DNA of 64,000 nucleotides. Origin: Coturnix japonica (lineage: Eukaryota > Chordata > Aves > Galliformes > Phasianidae). Shown here piece by piece: positions 16,701-27,880 of the stretch; positions within the stretch are counted from its first letter, which is position 1; every line of letters begins with the position of its first letter. Both the position numbers and the translations under genes were made by a program. Below the pieces are notes generated by a model, which was not told the DNA's origin, did not search any database, and saw only the letters and a program-made list of their open reading frames with translations. Where the stretch lies: positions 5,722,606 to 5,786,605 of the forward strand of contig NC_029532.1 in the NCBI RefSeq assembly GCF_001577835.2. Direction: 5' to 3'.

Positions 16701-18313
16701 ATGCATGTTGTTTATAGCCACTCATTTCAGGAGCTAAGAACAGCAGGGGGTTGATCCACTCCAAATTTCAGGCAAAATAATACAATCCTCGCTCTACTCT
16801 TGCTTGTTCCTAGGAGAGAACACAAGGTCAAGCCTTCAGCTAGAGCAAAGTTTGCTCTAAACTAAAGAAGTTTTCATTTGAAAAGGTTGATTTTCTTGCT
16901 TTCTCTCTCCCCCTGCTATGCTGCTATGGAGGATTTGGGTTTCCTTTGGAGAGATAAAGGCTTCTGGAGGGAATTGAAGCTGGGTGGCCAGAACCACAGG
17001 CTCCCAAGGCTGATGGTGGTTAGGCAACCACTCTCTTATCTGCTCCCCTCCCATGCAGCAACAAACAGGGGAGCAGCCTGGTGCGCTGAATCTCCATCCT
17101 CCTTGGACTGCCCAACCCACCCTGGGATGCTGCAGTGCTGAGAAATCCCCAATGCTTGGAGCTGGGTCAGTCCCATCCTGCTCCTGGAATGGGAGCAATG
17201 CCAGCCCTATCGACACACAGCCACAAATTGGGTCATGTCACCCCTTCCCTCCCAGCACAGAGCTCTGCTCCTGCAAAGACAAACAGAGAGAGCATTGCTC
17301 AGGGCAAAACGCTGGCCCAGGAGCTGCAAATGTGCCCAAAGCCTCGAAGAAGTGCTCTGTTCCTCATAGGAAGACAGCCAAAGCTGCACTCTGCTGAGGG
17401 CTGGGCATCAGGGGTTGGGGAAGCAGAAGGGGGGACCCTTGTTCATTTTGATAACCTCATGAACCATAGAGCCAGCTCTGCCGGCCTGACCTACATAGGC
17501 AGACCAGAGCTCTGTGAGCACAATTGATCCATTGGCAGTGGACAAAGACTGAGTGGGGGGACGTGCCTGGTGCCAGCAGGGAGCTGTGCCTGCCTGCAGC
17601 AATTGGGCATCCTGCATCCATCATCCCACATCCCATGTCCCTCCCTCCTCCTGCAGCCCCAGCCCCTGCCTCCCCACACGGAGCACCCCTTTGGGGATGT
17701 TCTCCTACAAAAACCTTTTTTTCTTATTTCTAGCTGGTTTCTGGTAGCAGAAGTTATTCCTTTCCGTGTGCCCAAGGGATGTCTCTAAATAATGCATGCA
17801 AGGATTTGGCTGCCAATGAGTCAACAGGAGCTCTTTGGCTCTGAAACTAGATTCACATTTCCTTGCAGATCCTGCTAATGGATTGTCCTTCCTGCCCAGT
17901 TATCTCACATACCCAACACACCCCCAAAGACCTTCCTTCACCTTTGTTGTTTCGGTGTCTTCCACCCTTGGGCCATTCCTGCTGACCTCACAGGTTTTGC
18001 TGTAGGGGATGGACGGGTGTTTTTTGCCATGATCTTCTCCTTGGTAAAGGTGCTGAAATGAGTTGCAGGAATATCATGGATGGGGACCTTTGTGAGGAGG
18101 GAAAGGGGAGAAACAACAGAACTCTCTGCTTCCAAGTCCCCTGGGCAAGAGGCTGCGTTCTCCTCTTTTGGAACAAGAATCACTTTCCTCCTTTTGGGTA
18201 ATACGTTCTCTGTTAGACCCATATGGTCTAACATACCTGCATGGAGCAGCAGAACTGATCTCTGACAATCATTACAGAACGTGTTGGACATAGAAAACCA
18301 AACCGTGGTATGG
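13721..18313. other. Intergenic, no gene recognised
   Basis: No coding exon or repeat family recognised apart from low-complexity A/AAG-rich sequence at about 15518-15555 and an AT-rich stretch near 13965-14025. Overlapping open frames in this stretch have no recognisable domains. Confidence 0.55.
15518..15555 (+). repeat. A-rich simple repeat
   Basis: Runs of A with scattered G and C. Confidence 0.8.
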
Positions 18314-18348
18314 AATAAGGATAAAATAATAAGGATAAAATAATAAGG
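18314..18348 (+). repeat. Perfect 14-bp tandem repeat, 2.5 copies
   Basis: Unit AATAAGGATAAAAT at 18314-18327 and 18328-18341, with a half copy at 18342-18348. No mismatches, so it is recent. Confidence 0.9.
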
Positions 18349-21084
18349 CTGGTGGAAAGGTGGGCAGAATCTGGCATTGCTTCTTCCTGGCGGCTGCGGG
18401 TGATGCGTCTGAGTCGCTCCGTTCCCAGGAAAGCACCGTGCCAAGTTTCAGTTCTCCTCGCGGCACAAATGAATCACAGCAAATTGCTCACGGAGCCTCT
18501 GCAGCCGGCAAACACCGACAGCTTAGGTATAAAGGGAAAGCACAGCCGGCCCCGCTCCTGCCCTCTGAGTACAAGGCTGCTAATTAGTAAATAAGGGATA
18601 ATCCGATCAATTAAGTGCTCAGCCTGGAGGCTGGAGAGGAGGGCAGAGCTTTGCCAGGGAGGAGGTGGGGAAGGAAGGGGAGGCTGTGAGGGGGGGAGGG
18701 GAAAGTTGGGATGCTCAGAGCAGATTGGGATGCATAGGGCAGATTGGTGCACAAGGGCTGGAGGGGGCTGCCCTGGGTCTCTGCGATGGGTTCTTCCATG
18801 GAGGTGCAGCTTATGCACGAGATGGAAAGTGCAGAGATAGGGAGGGACATGGATTCTGGTTCTGGGGCATCTCCATTGCACATGGAGAGCTGTGAGAGCT
18901 GCTGCCCGTTTTCAGGCTTGCACATTCAGCCTCAGGAGAGCAGCAAAAGGAAATGGGATTCTCTCTCCCTGATGCAAGTTGGGCTCTTCTGGGCTGTGTA
19001 GCTCTCGGGACCCAGCTGCAGGGACCCTGCTGTCCTTGTGCCCCTGCCCACAGCTCCTCCTTCCTTTAGCATCCCTTGCTGCTTCCCCACAGTCATCCCT
19101 GGTGCTGTTAAACCTTTTCAACCAGCCCCGACTTCGCTTCCATGTTTTTAAAAAGTCATTAAAAAGAATTCCCCGTGAAATTATTTCTATTCCCTGCCCC
19201 TCCTCCTTCATCCCTCCATCTATTTCCAAACTAATGAGATTAATTGAAAGCTGCAAACGTTTTCCAAGGGCCCAAGGCAAACACAGCATCAAACCAATGT
19301 AACTCTGCTCTGGCAGTGCTGGATCCTTGTGCCACTCTGCTCCCTGCTCCGAGCTGCACTTTGCAGCCTCCGAAGGTGCTTCCATTTGGAAACCTTTGAT
19401 ATTTTCTTTCCTCCTCTAAGGAAGGGAAGAAAAAGTGCCTGAGGAATGAGAGCTGTCAGATGCAATTGTGTGAAATCTCACTTTTGAGGAAGGGATCTCC
19501 CTGGGGAGTTGGAATGAGGGAGTATTGGAAAAGTGATCCTGTTTCTCTCAGCCCCGTGGGTAGGAAAAGTAAAATGAAATCCCCCGACCCCAATAAGCTG
19601 CACACCAAAGCTGACAATGCACCCAATCGGGCTGTTATCTGCTCACAGTGTTTGATGCTTCACATCCCAGCTCTCGGTCAATCAATAGAACAGATCTCCT
19701 GCACTTCTCCTGGCCCCATAGGCTCCTCCAGGATTGATGAAAGCAAACATCCATTCCCTGGGCTGCACACCTCTGGAAACATCACACTCCTTCAGACTGC
19801 TTTGCTGCCGTGAGCTCAGGATAAATAGCAGAGGGGGAACGATGCAGATTTGTTACATGGGGAGCAATTGCTCACCATCGCATCTCTGGTGCTGCTGTAA
19901 GGAGGGAGAGGGAAAACCCTGCATTAAACCTCCAGATATCCTGAATTAGGGTGTCCTTTTGTGCATGGATGTATGCATATGTGCTGATGAAGAAGGCAGT
20001 GATGGTTTTGGAATTGGAAAATGCTCCAAAACCCATCTGGGGTGAACTGGGTGCAGGTCCTGCAGTGCTGGGTTTGGAGCATGAAGGAAGGAAACTTAGT
20101 ACAGATTGTTGTGTGTGATGGGCACCACAGCATGGCAGGACTTTCAGACCTGTTATTTCAATTGCTTTCCCCAAACCCCAAACAGCAAGTGCTTCCTCCA
20201 GGCAGTGACAAACAGCAGGGAGCATTCCAACGCAGCCACAGCACTGCAGCACCCTCACAGCACCCTGCTGCACAGCCACAGCCACAGGACACTGTGCTGG
20301 ATCCGGCCCTTCTTCCAGGCTGAAGACCTCCAGTTTATTAAAGACACATTCCTGTGCTAATAAAAGGCGTGTTGTCTGGTGGCGGGGAGGCTGCAGGATG
20401 TTATGGTTGGAATGTTCCTCAGCCCTTGTGCAATTAAAAGACCCACCAGCTGTGGATCTGCAAGGAGCTATTTCTTTTTCTCCCCCTAGACAGACAGAGC
20501 TGATGTTTGCTGTGATCTCCATGATGTCACCTGCACCCCTTTGGTGTGTGCAACTGGGAACTGCTGGCTCACGGCTCTGGGGTGGGATATCTGTCTGAGC
20601 AGTGCTCATTTTTGGCCTCTAGGATGGCGACAAGACTAATTACAAAAGGGAAGATACCAACCCCTGCATCCATATTCATTAGCGCATCAGGGCTCAGTGG
20701 TCACTATGGAGAGCCCAATGCAAAAGTAATAATGGGATGAAGTCAGTTCCCTAAGATTTCAGTAATGGGACAAAAGGGTGGATCTGGATGGATCCCTTTG
20801 GGTTTGGGGTCTGGGAAGCGCAGCTGGAGCCCTCCCTGCTGCCTGGGTTTCCCACCATGGCACAGCACTGAGCTGCTGTTATGGGGTAGGTGGAAACCAG
20901 CCCCATTGCAGCGGGGTGGGCATCAGGAACACGCTGTCCCCTGTGCTCATTGGGGCAAATACTGGTCTGGTGAACATTTACACAGGTATTTACCCCGCAA
21001 TCAGCCCAGAGCTGGATGAAGATAAGGTGAGCTCTGGGACGATGTGGAAATGCCTGTCAGCCCTACAGACCTGCAGGGCAAATT
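18349..21084. other. Intergenic, no gene recognised
   Basis: The - strand frame at 19872-20609 (245 codons) is the longest in the window but shows no domain, signal or codon pattern I recognise. The TAAT-type candidate element at 18470-18615 lies within; an AT-rich stretch at 19140-19265 may be another. Confidence 0.5.
18470..18615. promoter_or_regulatory. Candidate conserved non-coding element
   Basis: A TAAT-type island in otherwise GC-rich sequence, with GCTAATTAGTAAATAAG, TAATCC (OTX/PITX-like) and GATCAATTAAG close together. The inference rests on composition and motif crowding only. Confidence 0.3.
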
Positions 21085-21200
21085 AAGCAATCGTGTTCCC
21101 AGGACACACGTAAAAATAAGTGAAAAACAATATTAATCCATAGCAACAAAAGGCGATAGCATGGCAACAGCGGCGACGGTTGCAAAACAAAACAGCAACA
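21085..21200. promoter_or_regulatory. Candidate regulatory element with clustered RFX half-sites
   Basis: CATAGCAAC, GCATGGCAAC and GGTTGC lie within about 50 bases (21139-21184), all halves of the RFX X-box (GTTGCCATGGCAAC). AT-rich flanks precede them. Confidence 0.3.
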
Positions 21201-22084
21201 AGGAGAGAGGGGGAGAGAGAAAATAAAGCCCTGCTCTGTCCTTCTGGGTGTTTTTTAGGGTGAAATGGGATGTTGCATGAAAGTCAATGGGTGTTAGAGC
21301 AGCAGGTGGTGCTGATGCTGGTGCACGGGGCTTGGGCAGCACACAGGGCACGGGTGGGGAACACCCCGCTGTTGGCTTCCATGGGCAAAACCACCCCAAA
21401 GAACCCAAAGTGGGCTAAACTGGCATGGCAACAAGGCTTAGCCCTCTGCTTTGAACTCAGGTGCTGCTGTGCTGCGGGTGCGTAGGAAGAGCGTTATGGA
21501 AATAAGCCCTAATGGGTGTTAATTTGAAGTGGCGAGGAGAAGCGCAGCCGCTGGGGTACGACGTGGGCTTTGGCCCCGAGCGCTGGCACCGTGTTGGGCT
21601 TGGGATGTGGATGGAGGATGGGGAATCCAGATGGGATTGCATAAAACCAAGTTGCAGGCAGCTTGGCTTTATCAGAACTGCACTAAATGGATAGTTGTTA
21701 AAAGGAGCAGATTTTCCATGCTGCGAGAGCCAAAGCAAATACAGTGAAACGTAATTAAAAGCTTGCCTGCTAAAATAATAATTTTCTTACGGGTTGAGAA
21801 ACGTAAAGCACAATGAGAGATGGGGCCGATAAGAGAACAATGATTCCCCATTGTGCCTGCTGGAAGCGCACAGATAAAGAGTAGGAATCAAGACAGAGGG
21901 GTTTGAGAGCAGAGAGTTTCAGTGGTGGAAGCGAGGGGTTCTTCTGCTCCTTCTCTAGGATAGAAAGGAGTAACTTCTTCTCTCTTTGTCTTAGTATGGG
22001 AGTCAGGAATGGCTCAGTCTGTACAATCCTTGCAGTGTGTGCGGCAGCGAGGGGAGTTTTTGACTCCTGCCATCTGCAGCGAAG

Positions 22085-22560
22085 GCAAAAAGTTGGCAAT
22101 AAATTGAAAGCAGTTTTATTTACCTTGAACCGCTCAGCCAAGAATGCACATTATTTAGGGACTGGAATAAAAAGCCATTCACTCTAGTTCAATTGGCCAT
22201 TTAGTTCAATTTGTGTGTGTTACTGCAGGTAATTACTATGGTAATAATGTACTGTAATCTGCGCTGATTTGGAACTTGTCCTGTTTCTGTATTAATAATA
22301 AGTGCCATATATGTACTAATTACCAGTTTGTTACCATGGTTATTTGCGTCGATGCCGTGTTAATGATACCCTGGAAACATAAAGCAATCACATTTTTGAA
22401 TTAAATCTTTGTGGCCTCTTTAGTGCTAAAAGCCCAATTCACATAAAATAATGATGAAGAAAATGAGCTCATCGCGGCTGACTCTCCAGCGAGCTGATTA
22501 GCGGCGCTGCGCAAACACCCAGCCTTACCATGCTGAAAAATTAGAGCCTCCAAAACATTT
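22085..22560. promoter_or_regulatory. Candidate conserved enhancer, AT-rich with X-box-like palindromes
   Basis: Long TAAT-rich stretch unlike its neighbours, with ATTACTATGGTAAT near 22232-22245 and GTTACCATGGTTAT near 22330-22343, both close to the RFX palindrome. It leads directly into the promoter-like array at 22567-22720. Confidence 0.4.
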
Positions 22561-22566
22561 TCCACC

Positions 22567-22720
22567 GTTGCTAAGTAACTTCCCAAAGATGACATCACTT
22601 ACAGGAATACGTGGTGCCAAATCTGTCATGCACACGTATTTATAGAGCGCACGGCGGAGAGCCCTCGGCTGCTGCTGCCGTCGGTGCGAGCTTCTGGCTC
22701 AGTGCCGGAGCAGGGGGGTA
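22567..22720 (+). promoter_or_regulatory. Candidate promoter and first exon of an unknown transcript
   Basis: In order: X-box GTTGCTAAGTAAC (22567-22579), CRE-like TGACATCA (22590-22597), TATA-like TATTTATAGAG (22637-22647), a CpG-rich leader, and a splice donor GGGGTAAAG with the cut after 22717. Spacing fits a start near 22665 and a first exon of about 50 bases. No downstream exon was identified. Confidence 0.35.
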
Positions 22721-22924
22721 AAGAAGCAATAAGCAGGCATCCCTCCCCCCCCAGCATACACACTGCTCATTGGAAGGAGCCAGCAGGAGGTCTGTAGGCA
22801 TAGATATGTATTTTAGGATTATTTAAAGCCGAGAGGGATTGTTGCTGTCCCTCTTCTACGCTGCAGGTCCTGTGCTGCGTTGCATCTCTGCTCCCCATCC
22901 AACTGAGCAGAGCAGTGTGCCCAT

Positions 22925-23205
22925 GCTGTGGATAGTGATAGGGCAAGGGGGAATGGTTTTAAAGTAAGACAGGGGAGGTTCAGGTTGGATCTTAGGGGGA
23001 CGTTTTTCACCCAGAGGGTGGTGACGCACTGGAACAGGTTGCCCAAAGAGGCTGTGGATGCCCCATCCCTGCAGGCATTCAAGGCCAGGCTGGATGTGGC
23101 TCTGGGCAGCCTGGGCTGCTGGTTGGTGACCCTGCACACAGCAGGGGGTTGAAATGAGATAATCACTGTGGTCTTTTTCAACCCAGGCCTATCTGTGATT
23201 CTATG
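22925..23205 (+). mobile_element. CR1 LINE 3' fragment, about 280 bases
   Basis: Contains the end of the CR1 reverse transcriptase frame (peptide [20 protein letters not shown], then [18 protein letters not shown]) and the 3' region with TTGGTGACCCTGCACACAGC, ending in GTGATTCTATGG. 5'-truncated. It is the best preserved CR1 copy in the window, so relatively young. Confidence 0.93.
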
Positions 23206-25139
23206 GTCCCAGCTGTGTGCCCATCTCAGCTATCCCCTCCTTGAGCTGGTCCCTAAATCCCATCTGTCTGTCCCATTCTGGTGCCACCAATGTCCCCATG
23301 CTCCGGTTCATGCTGTGACCAACCTGCTGTTCCCACGCAGCAGCACCTCACTGGCCATGCTGGATCTCCATTATGAGTAAAAATAGTTTCTTGGCAATGA
23401 AAACCTTCCCTTTTCCCTCATCGTGTAGTAAACAATGGGTCCTTCCTCACCTGCATTAATGGCGATCCTTTAACCAGATGGCAAAGAGGTGGGGAAATGT
23501 GCAGTAGTGAAGCTCTGTGTTGTCCCTGCAGGCAGCAATGAATGGAAACGTGTAGGTCCCAATCCTACAGTATACTTGGATCCCTACTGCTGTGCTTGGG
23601 GTCCAAATGCTGCAGTGCTCAGCATTCCAGGGTGGCTGAATGCTGGAGCATGGCTCTCCTTTCTCCTGGCTGGGGATGCTCAAGGAGAAGGGGCAGAGCA
23701 TCCTGCTGAGGCTGCTTGAACAGAATGGGTGCCCTGGGCATCTGCACCCAAAAGCCCCAAGGAAACCTCTCCATCACTTTGCCCACCAAAGTGCTGACTC
23801 AATGCATGGAGGAGCTGTTTGACTTCGTCCTCCTCCTACTCCGTTCTGTGCCAAGGCACCACAGCAGGGCCGTGGCATGTGAGTAGCTGCTCAGTACTCT
23901 TTATTATCTGGTCGTTATTTTTCTGCTGAAGTCTGAGATAAACAAAGCATAAATCAAAGCAGCATAGAAGGCTCTTGGAGCAGGTAAAGGATGGAGAAGG
24001 TTTTAATCAGCGGAACTGGGTGCAAAAAGCCAAAAAGGGAGAGGGAGGGAGGAAAGGGGGTGAGAGACAAAGGGAGGGGGAGCAGCCCCTCTTGTTGTTG
24101 GTGGGACGAAGACAAATGCTCCCAAAGCTGCATTTTCCACATGACTCCCAGTGAAAGCTCCTGGTTTGATGATTAATTGCCAGCCCCCATCCATCACTCC
24201 ATCCATCGTGCTCCCCATCGCCAGCTTTGCCAGGGGGAAGCCAGCAAGTTACTTAAGAAAATGTGGTCAAATAAGTAGAGGAGGGAATAAATAAGGGATT
24301 ATTGTGGGAGCTTCTGTGTTGCTGGCAGGGTACCGCGCTCTGGAGGCTGCTGCAGAGCTGCTGACACTGGGAGCATCTCCCGAAATGGATGGACTTTGCC
24401 TCTTGCCTCATATATCTGTTTAATGACCTCTCCTCGTGGCCACCTGACGCGTGATTTATGGGATATAAATGTTACCTCTTCCACCTTGCAGGGTGGGAGC
24501 ACCTCGCCCTGCTGCCTTCCTCTGGCCCTTCCTTCCGAAAACAAAGCAACAAACCTTTAAAAAAGGTGTTTTTTCCTCTCTGAAAGCAAACTGCTGCTGA
24601 CACAGCGTTCAAGGCTGATGGAAGAGGAAAACAGCAGCATCCCAGCTGATTTCCTGCAAATAATAATAACGATAAAAAACAAAACAAAACAAAACCAAAC
24701 AACGAGCGAGTCCTTAATTCTTTTACTGGCAATCTGTAGCCTCTAATTCATAAATTCATCAGGATTTTCCCAGGATGTCAGTTTTGGCAAATGAGCCCTG
24801 AGTTGCTTCATGCTAATGGAGCGGTGGGCTGCCTGACCTCAGGAAATAGAAAGGCCAAACATGAAAAAACAGAGCCGGGTTCAAGGCTGGGGCTGTGAAC
24901 CCCAGATTTGAGGGTGAGGTCAGGGGAGGGTCAAGAAAGCATTGTGTGAGCACGAGGAGAAGCGCTGGTTTCTATTTAGAGCCTTTCATGCCGCTCTAAG
25001 GGACCTCTGGCCATTGTGCACAGAGCAGCGCTGCTCATCGAGGAGCCCTTCTGCACAGCTCAGAGCCCCGCGCACACCATGAGCCAAACCTCCCCACCTT
25101 GCTGAGCTCAGAGTGAGCCCTGCCTGGCTCTTCCCGGTG

Positions 25140-25350
25140 GCTAACACAGATGGATTTGCTTTGGCATGTAACGGTGATGAATGTGCCAGGTGCTATTCAT
25201 TAGAAATGATTTGTTGGCGCGGGCGCAGCTCGCCTGCCCATTAGGACACATTTACTTTGCAGGTTAGTAATGATGGGTGCGCTTAATCGCTTCTGAGTAT
25301 AAGAGGGCATTAAAAAGCCCTGAAAGAAAAGGGCTATCAATATTTACAGC
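25140..25350. promoter_or_regulatory. Candidate conserved non-coding element
   Basis: CTATTCATTAGAAATGATTT, GTTAGTAATGATGGG and GCTTAATCGC motifs sit around a GCGCGGGCGCAGC core. Inference from composition and motif crowding. Confidence 0.25.
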
Positions 25351-25599
25351 CTCGGTTTGCTGGGGGAGGAAGCCTGCCCTGACTCCCTGCTCACCGAGGT
25401 ATGCTGGCACAGGCAAGGTTTATTCAGTGGCTTCATCGTAGTTGAATGTGGTGGAAACAGTGATGCCCACCTCCAGAGGGGACCCATTATAGCCAGAGTT
25501 GTCCATCTTGGCTCCATCCCATGGTGGATGATCGCTGGCAGGGGGATGATGATGGCCATTACAGCCCAATTCCTCCCCTGCTCTCCCAAGTGAGATCCT

Positions 25600-25760
25600 G
25601 TTAGCAGCCCTTTGCCGATAGGCAGCCATTTACTTAAGTCCCAATTTTTCATTAAAATAGCACATATGGCCATCAAGCACTGCAAGGTCACGGGGCTGCA
25701 TTGTCTCAGCTTAATATGATGCTATTAAAGCTGAGCTATAATGTCCCCGATACAGCAAGT
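25600..25760. promoter_or_regulatory. Candidate conserved element with an orphan-receptor half-site
   Basis: TGCAAGGTCA near 25681-25690 resembles an ERR/NR5A-type extended half-site. CATTAAAATAG, CTTAATATGATGC and TATTAAAGC flank it. Confidence 0.25.
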
Positions 25761-26348
25761 TCAGCAGCGTAATCTCAAGCATTGAGCAAGGCTGCAATTT
25801 CCTCCTGTCCTCCTGCTATGATCTTATCAAAGTCTGAGTGATCTCCATAGACGAAATCATGCTTGGGAGCATTAAAGCATTGTGAGCAGCTCTGCTTCCA
25901 TGGGGCTGTGGGGAGGCCATGCTCACAGCATGGTTCCCCCTCCTCCTCTGGGCAGCATCACCTGGGAGTGCTCCATAATGGGCAGAGGTTGTGTTTTCTC
26001 CCTGCAAACCTGGACTCTCAGGCAGGAAAATGGGAAGGTGGGCAGAGGGAGAGGGACTGGGAATGGGCTGGTGGCATTAATGTGCCATGCAAAGATAGAC
26101 CATGCGCTGAGTCACTGGGCTGATATGAAGTGCTCTAAGTGTGCCCAGATGGGACGTTTTCATAGGAAGAAGCAAGTATGTAAATAACAGCAAGTTTGCA
26201 CACACATCAGCCCTGCCAAGAAGGAAACGTTTCTTGTGATATCTCTGTGAGAATGGCTGGGAGAGCCAACAAATGTGCTGCTCCATCCTGGAGATGGGGG
26301 AGCAGGGAGGATGGGCACTGAAGAAGCAAGCAGCTGCTCCCGCTGTGC

Positions 26349-26602
26349 ACGCATGCTGTGCTGCAGTGAAGTCTTGCCATGGTGCAGCCATGCTATGGTA
26401 CAGCCATGCCATGATGCAGCTCTTCTATAATACGGCTATAATACAGTTGCAGCCATACGTACCATCTTGTAATGTGTCATGGTGCAGACGTGCTGTGGTG
26501 TAGGGATGATGCAGCTATGCTATGCTGCAACTGAACCATGACATGGATGGGCAGTGATGCTCTTGGACCATGTTGCAGCCATGCCACGGTGCAGCTGTGC
26601 CA
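26349..26602 (+). repeat. Degenerate minisatellite, unit about 15-16 bases
   Basis: Repeated variants of CCATGCTATGGTGCAG fill about 250 bases, with diverged copies in the middle. The divergence suggests an old array. Confidence 0.75.
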
Positions 26603-26929
26603 CCCAGCACAGCAAGCTGGGCAACTCAAGTAGCTGTGGGGAAAGTCTGGCTTGGGAAACAGATTGAACAACTCACCGCAAAGGAAAGGGATGCAAACAC
26701 TGCACTCCTCTGCTATTATTTCCCATTTGAGTCAAAACAGCTTAAAAGATAATTAGTTAATTGAGCAATGGGAGCCATCTCCCCATAGCTATGTGTCAGC
26801 TCCCGTTAGCTGCTCTGTAATGTTATCTGAGCATACACAGATCTGCTCTGCAGATATCGGCTGTGCTTCCCCTCAGCAGCAGTGATGCTCTGAGCTGCTC
26901 CATCACTGTGCCCCACCGGCGGCCGTCAG

Positions 26930-27090
26930 CTGCAATTGTTTTCTAGTGAAAATAGATGTCTGTTATCGATCCCTTTCCTCCAGTGGTATCCGGGGGCCTT
27001 CTCCTTAGTTACACCAATAAAATACAACTAATTAAATTTGTGCCTCGCTTTTCCGATATCACGTTATCCTCATTGCTAATTAAGGGGACC
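26930..27090. promoter_or_regulatory. Candidate conserved non-coding element
   Basis: GTTATCGATCCC, AACTAATTAAATTTG, CGATATCACGTTATCC and GCTAATTAAGG lie within 160 bases. Homeodomain-type crowding; inference only. Confidence 0.3.
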
Positions 27091-27629
27091 GTATGGAAGG
27101 GATGGGTGTTATTCCTTGCAAAAGATCTCCTTGTGGACCAAATGATGTCTTGTGGAAGGAGCAAAGCTTTCAGCAAAGGCCAAAGCAGAGGACTGGGGAT
27201 GTGGGTTGGGATCCCTGGGGCAACTCAATGGGAGCTGCTGAGGTTCTTTGGCTGCCATCCACCTGGGGAACCAAAGGGAGGATGGAGGATCCCTCCAGAT
27301 CCCTCACTGTGCTTTCGATGCCAATTTGCACGTTGCTTTATGCAGTGCTGCTACAGACCCTATTTGGCCGAAGAACCATATCGGTAATTGAAATTTGAAA
27401 GGACTCCAGACAATATTGATGCCTGCGGTTCTGCATCCCCTCGGTTTCCATGCTGCTCACAGGTTCAACTGAAGATGGTCTGTTTTGGATTATTTGCTCT
27501 CTCCCTTCCTTGAAGTGATTGAAGTCTTAATAATCAAGGATAATACTGACGCCAAAGTTTTAAGCAATAAACATATAAACAGAATGAAGAGAAGCAGAAT
27601 GCTCATGTCTCTCAGCAGTGAAAATTGTT

Positions 27630-27880
27630 CCGTTTTATTTTGCTGTAGCAGATGTTAAGTTTCCAATAATAAAATAAAACAAAAAATCTAAGGGAGACGT
27701 TTAGCAAAGTATAGCTTTACACTCCAGAGTTATCACTCCAATTTCAACCGGGACCATAAAGTTTTATGGCCTATTAAATTGTCCTAAACCTCCTTTAACA
27801 CACTAGCTCTAATGCTGGAGATTAACCATTTAGAAAAAGGAGGTTACCTTCGCTGAGATTGGGCCATTTTCCTGAGCTCT
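27630..27880. promoter_or_regulatory. Candidate conserved element with a HOX/CDX-type palindrome
   Basis: CCATAAA (27754-27760) and TTTATGG (27763-27769) form a perfect inverted repeat with a 2-base spacer; TTTATGG is the posterior HOX/CDX core. The surrounding 250 bases are AT-rich and non-repetitive. Confidence 0.35.

Larger units (their letters stand above)
23206..26340. other. Intergenic, no gene recognised
   Basis: No coding exon seen. Possible regulatory islands at 25140-25350 and 25600-25760 are listed separately. An AAAAC-type simple repeat lies near 24670-24700. Confidence 0.5.

Noticed and set aside
22928-23152. 74-codon open frame that looks like a conserved protein
   Set aside because: It is the end of the CR1 LINE reverse transcriptase frame inside the CR1 fragment, not a host gene.
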